Source: Geobacter argillaceus | GTDB lineage: Bacteria > Desulfobacterota > Desulfuromonadia > Geobacterales > DSM-12255 | Direction of reading: 5' to 3' | NCBI RefSeq assembly: GCF_007830735.1 | Contig: NZ_VLLN01000012.1 | Coordinates: 62,001-126,000 of the forward strand | Length of the DNA: 64,000 nt | In this document: positions 58,485 to 64,000 of the stretch, one piece after another | Numbering within the stretch: position 1 is the stretch's first letter | Layout: each line of letters starts with the position of its first letter | The notes under the pieces: generated by a model | What the model was told of the DNA's origin: nothing | What the model saw: the letters and a program-made list of their open reading frames with translations, nothing else | Databases searched by the model: none | Translations under genes and position numbers: made by a program

Positions 58485-58985
58485 TTAGAGGATCTCCACC
58501 AACTGGATCTCAAAGGTGAGGTCCTCGCCGGCCAGCGGATGGTTGGCGTCGAAGGTGATGCTATCTACTGTCACTTCGGTCACGGTAACCCCGAAATCAT
58601 CGTTCTCATCGTTGGAGAGGATGAGTTCGTCTCCCACCGCGGGATTGAGGTCTGCCGGGACGTCGCCGCGGGGTACAGTGAAAACCTTTTCCGTGTCGTG
58701 CTCGCCAAAGGCGTCCACAGCCGGGACCACAACCGTCCGCTTGTCACCGGGGGCCATGCCGACGAGGGCCTCTTCAACCTGGGTGAAAAATTCTCCGGAG
58801 CCGATGGTCAGCTCGAAGGGGCCGGTTTCACAGCCACAACCGCAATCATCATGATTGCAGTCGCCTGTTTCGCACTCCTCCGAGTTGCATTCCTCGCCTT
58901 CGAGGGTTGAATCGAAAACCGTGCCGTCCTTGAGCATGCCGGTGTAATCGAATTTCACCTTATCGCCTTGTTTTACCTGTGCCAT
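58485..58985 (-). CDS. SlyD-like FKBP-type peptidyl-prolyl isomerase with Cys-rich insert
   Basis: A 166-residue SlyD/FKBP protein: FKBP strands (VKFDYTGMLKDGTVFDST, then GPFELTIGSGEFFTQVEEAL followed by VGMAPGDKRTV), and an insert-in-flap domain (FGEHDTEKVFTVPRGDVPAD...HPLAGEDLTFEI). Between the second strand and GPFELT there is an unusual insert with six cysteines and one His (Cys33, 38, 43, 48, 50, 52; His45) that could bind metal, although classical SlyD has its metal site at the C-terminus. The start at 58985 (MAQVKQGD) has AAGGAACAAGG upstream. Likely cytoplasmic folding helper and possibly a nickel or zinc store. Confidence 0.85.
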   Translation of the reverse strand: MAQVKQGDKVKFDYTGMLKDGTVFDSTLEGEECNSEECETGDCNHDDCGCGCETGPFELTIGSGEFFTQVEEALVGMAPGDKRTVVVPAVDAFGEHDTEKVFTVPRGDVPADLNPAVGDELILSNDENDDFGVTVTEVTVDSITFDANHPLAGEDLTFEIQLVEIL

Positions 58986-59129
58986 TACCTTGTTCCTTCT
59001 CTTCTGATGATGGTATGCAGCCGTGGCTGTCGTTATTGAGAGTAGAGTACGGGGAAGAGCGAAAAACGTCCACAAGAAAATGCAGTTCAGGCTGCGCAGG
59101 CTGCTGGCAGGGGGATGGTGTCCGACAAT

Positions 59130-59481
59130 GTTGTTGACCAGAAGCATCCGGACCGCCACCCCCGCCTCCCGGTACAGCGCCAGGTTGAGCCGGACCGAGT
59201 CGATGACGTTGCCGATGACGCCTCCGCCGTAGCCGGCCCCCTCCACCAGAAGCAGATCACAGCATGACTCCAGTTACCGGCAGGCAGCGACGATCCTGTC
59301 AGCCGCCCACTCCCGGCAAAGCTCACCATCCAGGAACTTTTTGGTTGATGAGCCTTTCCCCAGCACCAGCGGCGACATGGGATGGATCTGCTCTTCCAGG
59401 CCGAAGACCCGGGCCATGAGGGCCGCATCCTTGTGGCGGCTTGATGTACCCGATCCGTTCGTAGCGCTGCCGGGCAAGATG
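59130..59481 (-). pseudogene. Decayed paralogue of the BioD-like/DRTGG protein
   Basis: Three blocks in different minus frames match the 56021-57136 protein. HLARQRYERIGYIKP (vs HLARKKYERVGFIKP) lies near 59481. DAALMARVFGLEEQIHPMSP follows after a lost segment, and finally LLVEGAGYGGGVIGNVIDSV with RLNLALYREAGVAVRMLLVN. Deletions and frameshifts separate the blocks, and the P-loop start and the entire DRTGG domain are missing. It is a dead fragment in the 58986-59549 gap, which otherwise holds nothing. Confidence 0.75.
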
Positions 59482-59549
59482 CGTATACGTTTTTTGACCG
59501 AAATGCTGCTATACTTGTTTTCCCATTTTCCGAAGAACAGGAGTTTGCC

Positions 59550-60206
59550 ATGGAGATGCTCAATGACGTGGAGGTTCGGGTGCTCGGCTGCCTCATCGAA
59601 AAGGAGCTGACCACCCCGGAATACTACCCCCTCACCCTCAATGCCCTGACCAATGCCTGCAACCAGAAGTCGAACCGTGATCCGGTGCTGAGCCTGGCCG
59701 AGGCCGATGTGGTGCGCGCCATTGACCGCCTGAAGTTTAAAGGGATGGCGCGGCTGTCGGCCGAGGCGGGGCGGGTGCCGAAATACTGCCACTCCCTGAC
59801 CGAGAAGTATCGTTTTGCACCGCCGGAACTGGCACTGCTGGCCGAGCTGCTACTGCGCGGCCCCCAAACCGTCGGCGAGCTGCGCAGCCGGGCCGAGCGG
59901 ATGGCGCCGTTCGCCGACCTCACTGCCGTGGAACAGGTGCTGGAAGTGTTGATGGAGCTCGATCCGCCGCTGGTCACCCGCTTGCTGCGCCAGCCGGGCC
60001 GGAAGGAGTCCCGCTACGCCCACCTCTTGGCCGGAGAACCCCAGCCGACGGCAGAAGAAAGCGCCCCTCCGCCTGAGGCGGCGCGGCTCAAAGTTATGGC
60101 TGAAGACGAGCGGGTCGGCAGGCTGGAAGAAGACGTCGCCACCCTGCGGAGCGAGGTTGCCGAGCTGCGGCAGTTGGTGGAGGAGTTCAAGGCCCAGTTC
60201 GAGTGA
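59550..60206 (+). CDS. DUF480 (YceH) family protein
   Basis: A 218-residue protein of the YceH family: two winged-helix segments at the N-terminal side (VRVLGCLIEKELTTPEYYPL, NALTNACNQKSNRDPVLSL) and YRFAPPELALLAELLLRGPQT, then an Ala/Pro linker and a C-terminal coiled coil (VGRLEEDVATLRSEVAELRQ) typical of the family. The function is unknown; winged helices suggest nucleic-acid binding. AGGAG lies upstream of the ATG. It stands alone, divergent from the decayed paralogue. Confidence 0.9.
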   Translation: MEMLNDVEVRVLGCLIEKELTTPEYYPLTLNALTNACNQKSNRDPVLSLAEADVVRAIDRLKFKGMARLSAEAGRVPKYCHSLTEKYRFAPPELALLAELLLRGPQTVGELRSRAERMAPFADLTAVEQVLEVLMELDPPLVTRLLRQPGRKESRYAHLLAGEPQPTAEESAPPPEAARLKVMAEDERVGRLEEDVATLRSEVAELRQLVEEFKAQFE

Positions 60207-60317
60207 GAGAGGCCTTTCCATTAATCGTTAAGGAGACGCGAAGAAGAGATCGCCATTCGATTCGCCAATTGAAATCATTGACAACTCTGCTGGGCTGTGG
60301 TAAATGAATTCGGTTTT

Positions 60318-60392
60318 TGGGGTGTCGCCAAGCGGTAAGGCAACGGACTCTGACTCCGTTATTCCGAGGTTCGAATCCTCGCACCCCAGCCA
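60318..60392 (+). tRNA. tRNA-Gln (anticodon CTG)
   Basis: A 75-base cloverleaf: acceptor TGGGGTG/CACCCCA, D-arm TCGCCAAGCGGTAAGGCA, anticodon arm ACGGA-CTCTGAC-TCCGT with CTG, T-arm GAGGTTCGAATCCTC, and encoded CCA (60390-60392). Possible integration target (see the repeat just downstream). Confidence 0.95.
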
Positions 60393-60423
60393 GACTTATA
60401 ACTGGCCGAAATGGCTATATAAA

Positions 60424-60480
60424 ACAAGACCCCTTACATCTGGGTATACATTTAGGTATACAGGAGATAAGGGGTCTTGT
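60424..60480. repeat. Inverted repeat enclosing tandem GGTATAC, downstream of tRNA-Gln
   Basis: ACAAGACCCCTTA (60424-60436) and TAAGGGGTCTTGT (60468-60480) are perfect 13-bp inverted arms. The loop contains GGTATAC twice (60443-60449 and 60455-60461), 12 bases apart. It resembles the tandem repeat beside tRNA-Phe and may be a residue of an integrated element. No integrase gene remains. Confidence 0.6.
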
Positions 60481-60616
60481 CATATCCAGCACACTACGAA
60501 GACAAGTTGGACGAAACCGTCAGTTCAGATGAATATTCAGGCACAGCAATCTCCGACTTGCTGCTCTTATGATCTCGATAACTTCCTGCTTGCCCGTGGC
60601 TAACCTTGTTCCATAC

Positions 60617-60643
60617 AAAAAGAGCGCCGCAAAGGGCGCCCTT
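60617..60643 (-). terminator. Rho-independent terminator of the dap operon
   Basis: On the minus strand GGGCGCC-CTTTGC-GGCGCTC is followed by TTTTT (60617-60621 on the plus strand). It is 12 bases after the dapL stop. Confidence 0.75.
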
Positions 60644-60654
60644 TCTGTATCAGG

Positions 60655-62957
<2,303 letters not shown>

Positions 62958-63034
62958 AGAAACCTCGATTGCTCGGGGTTCTGGGCTCGGGGCAAGACTC
63001 AGTCTTCACCCCCAGCCCTGAGCCCTCAGCAGTA

Positions 63035-63907
63035 TTATATGAGACCGTATTCCTTCATAATAGCCGCCAGCTTCGCCTTGTTCGCCTCGCCCATCGGGCA
63101 GAGCGGCAGTCGGAGCTCGTCGGAGCACTTGCCCATCAGCCCCAGGGCGGTCTTCACCGGGATCGGGTTCGACTCGATGAACATGGCGTTCCCGATCTTG
63201 AGCGTATCCAGGTGGAGCTGGCGCGCCTTGGCCAGGTCGCCGGCAAAGAAGGCGTCGACGAGGCTCGCCACGGTATTCGGCATGATGTTGGCCAGGACCG
63301 AGATGACCCCTTTGGCGCCGCAGGCCATCATCGGGAAGGTGATGAAGTCGTCGCCGCAGAGAACGTCGATCTGGCCGTTGCAAAGTGCGATGACCTCTGA
63401 TGCCTGCTGGAGCGACCCGGTGGCCTCCTTGATCGCCACGATGTTCCTGTGGGGCGCCAGGCGGGCAACGGCCTCGGGGAGCATGTTGACGCCGGTGCGG
63501 CCCGGTACGTTGTAGAGGATCTGGGGGATGGCCACGGCGTCGGCTATTGCCGTGTAGTGACGCACCAGACCTTCCTGGGTCGGCTTGTTGTAGTAGGGGG
63601 TGACCAGCAGCACGCCGTCGGCACCCGCCTCCTTGGCCTTCTGGGAGAGCTCGATCGCCTCGGCCGTGGCATTGGAACCGGTGCCCGCGATGACCGGGAC
63701 CCGCTTCTTCACCTGGTCGATGACGGTCTTGATCACCTCCATATGCTCGTCGTAGTCGAGCGTGGAGGCCTCGCCGGTGGTGCCGCACGGCACGATGGCG
63801 TCGGTACCGCCGGCGATCTGGAACTCCACAAGTTCCCGCAGTTTTTCTAAATCAACCTGGCCGTTCTTGAACGGGGTGACAATGGCGACAATGCTTCCCT
63901 GGAACAT
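63035..63907 (-). CDS. dapA: 4-Hydroxy-tetrahydrodipicolinate synthase
   Basis: A 290-residue (beta/alpha)8 aldolase that condenses pyruvate and aspartate semialdehyde. Motifs include CGTTGEASTLDYDEH, the Tyr motif in TPYYNKPTQEGLV and LYNVPGRTGVNM, and the Schiff-base Lys in NIVAIKEATGSL. It starts MFQGSIVAIVTPFKNG like other DapA proteins, with AAGGAGGAC upstream. It is the first gene of the minus-strand lysine operon visible here; a further upstream gene may lie beyond the right edge. No truncation. Confidence 0.95.
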   Translation of the reverse strand: MFQGSIVAIVTPFKNGQVDLEKLRELVEFQIAGGTDAIVPCGTTGEASTLDYDEHMEVIKTVIDQVKKRVPVIAGTGSNATAEAIELSQKAKEAGADGVLLVTPYYNKPTQEGLVRHYTAIADAVAIPQILYNVPGRTGVNMLPEAVARLAPHRNIVAIKEATGSLQQASEVIALCNGQIDVLCGDDFITFPMMACGAKGVISVLANIMPNTVASLVDAFFAGDLAKARQLHLDTLKIGNAMFIESNPIPVKTALGLMGKCSDELRLPLCPMGEANKAKLAAIMKEYGLI

Positions 63908-63922
63908 AAATTTGTCCTCCTT

Positions 63923-63974
63923 GTAGGAGCGAACCGCGTTCGCCCTGGGCGCATGTCATGCCATGCGCCCCTAC
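63923..63974. repeat. Palindromic REP-like repeat upstream of dapA
   Basis: GTAGGAGCGAACCGCGTTCG followed by GGGCGCATGTCATGCCATGC and ending CCCCTAC. It holds two nested hairpins with GTAGG/CCTAC ends. It lies just upstream of dapA, in its probable leader or the gap to a preceding gene. Confidence 0.55.
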
Positions 63975-64000
63975 GCAAGATGATTACAGAAACGACGCGA

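Overview
This window is most likely a chromosome segment of a Geobacter-like bacterium (Geobacteraceae or Desulfuromonadia). This is inferred from gene content: a 23-heme cytochrome, a tungsten-type aldehyde oxidoreductase, LL-diaminopimelate aminotransferase (DapL), a caa3-type oxidase, a corrinoid/UroD methyltransferase set with DUF1638, sigma-54 regulation, and GC-rich coding DNA. Gene names come from recognising motifs by eye; no database search was possible.

Layout. 1-2927 (minus): four genes, each overlapping the next by ATGA, giving a corrinoid protein, a UroD-type methyltransferase, DUF1638 and a GAF sensor protein that runs off the left edge. 3180-5070 (plus): S4 RNA-binding protein, MaoC hydratase and aminotransferase. 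5137-9704: an AT-richer decayed island next to tRNA-Phe, with an integrase tail, two ATPases of the same architecture and ISL3 and IS256 fragments. 9858-13874: EF-P-like EfpL, cyclophilin, phosphohexomutase, MsrA and a PagL-like deacylase.

14037-32626 (minus) is the most interesting part: an aryl-polyene-like type II fatty-acid/polyketide cluster with two ketosynthases, ketoreductase, dehydratase-like protein, ACP, acyltransferases, thioesterase, LolA/LolB-like proteins and an MMPL exporter. It also has three radical SAM enzymes, two of them cobalamin-binding, plus a glycosyltransferase and a deacetylase. An orphan HsdM/KilA-N module has landed in the middle of it. I see no aromatic starter genes, so its product cannot be assigned.

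32842-39668: multiheme cytochrome, ferrochelatase, a globin-PsiE membrane protein, a MoxR-type ATPase and small Cys-rich proteins. 39673-48993: a two-component sigma-54 system, two iron alcohol dehydrogenases, the aldehyde oxidoreductase and a MoaD-like carrier. A good -24/-12 promoter and GGAACAA palindromes suggest these genes are controlled together. 49377-50555: a chemoreceptor. 50764-55910: a Sco plus caa3-oxidase operon with heme-O synthase. 56021-60206: a BioD-like/DRTGG protein, an MFS transporter, a SlyD-like isomerase, a decayed paralogue of the DRTGG protein and YceH. tRNA-Gln follows, and then the lysine genes dapA, dapB, a PLDc_N protein and dapL (minus).

Several families of palindromic or MITE-like repeats are scattered through the window, one of them inside the hsdM reading frame.
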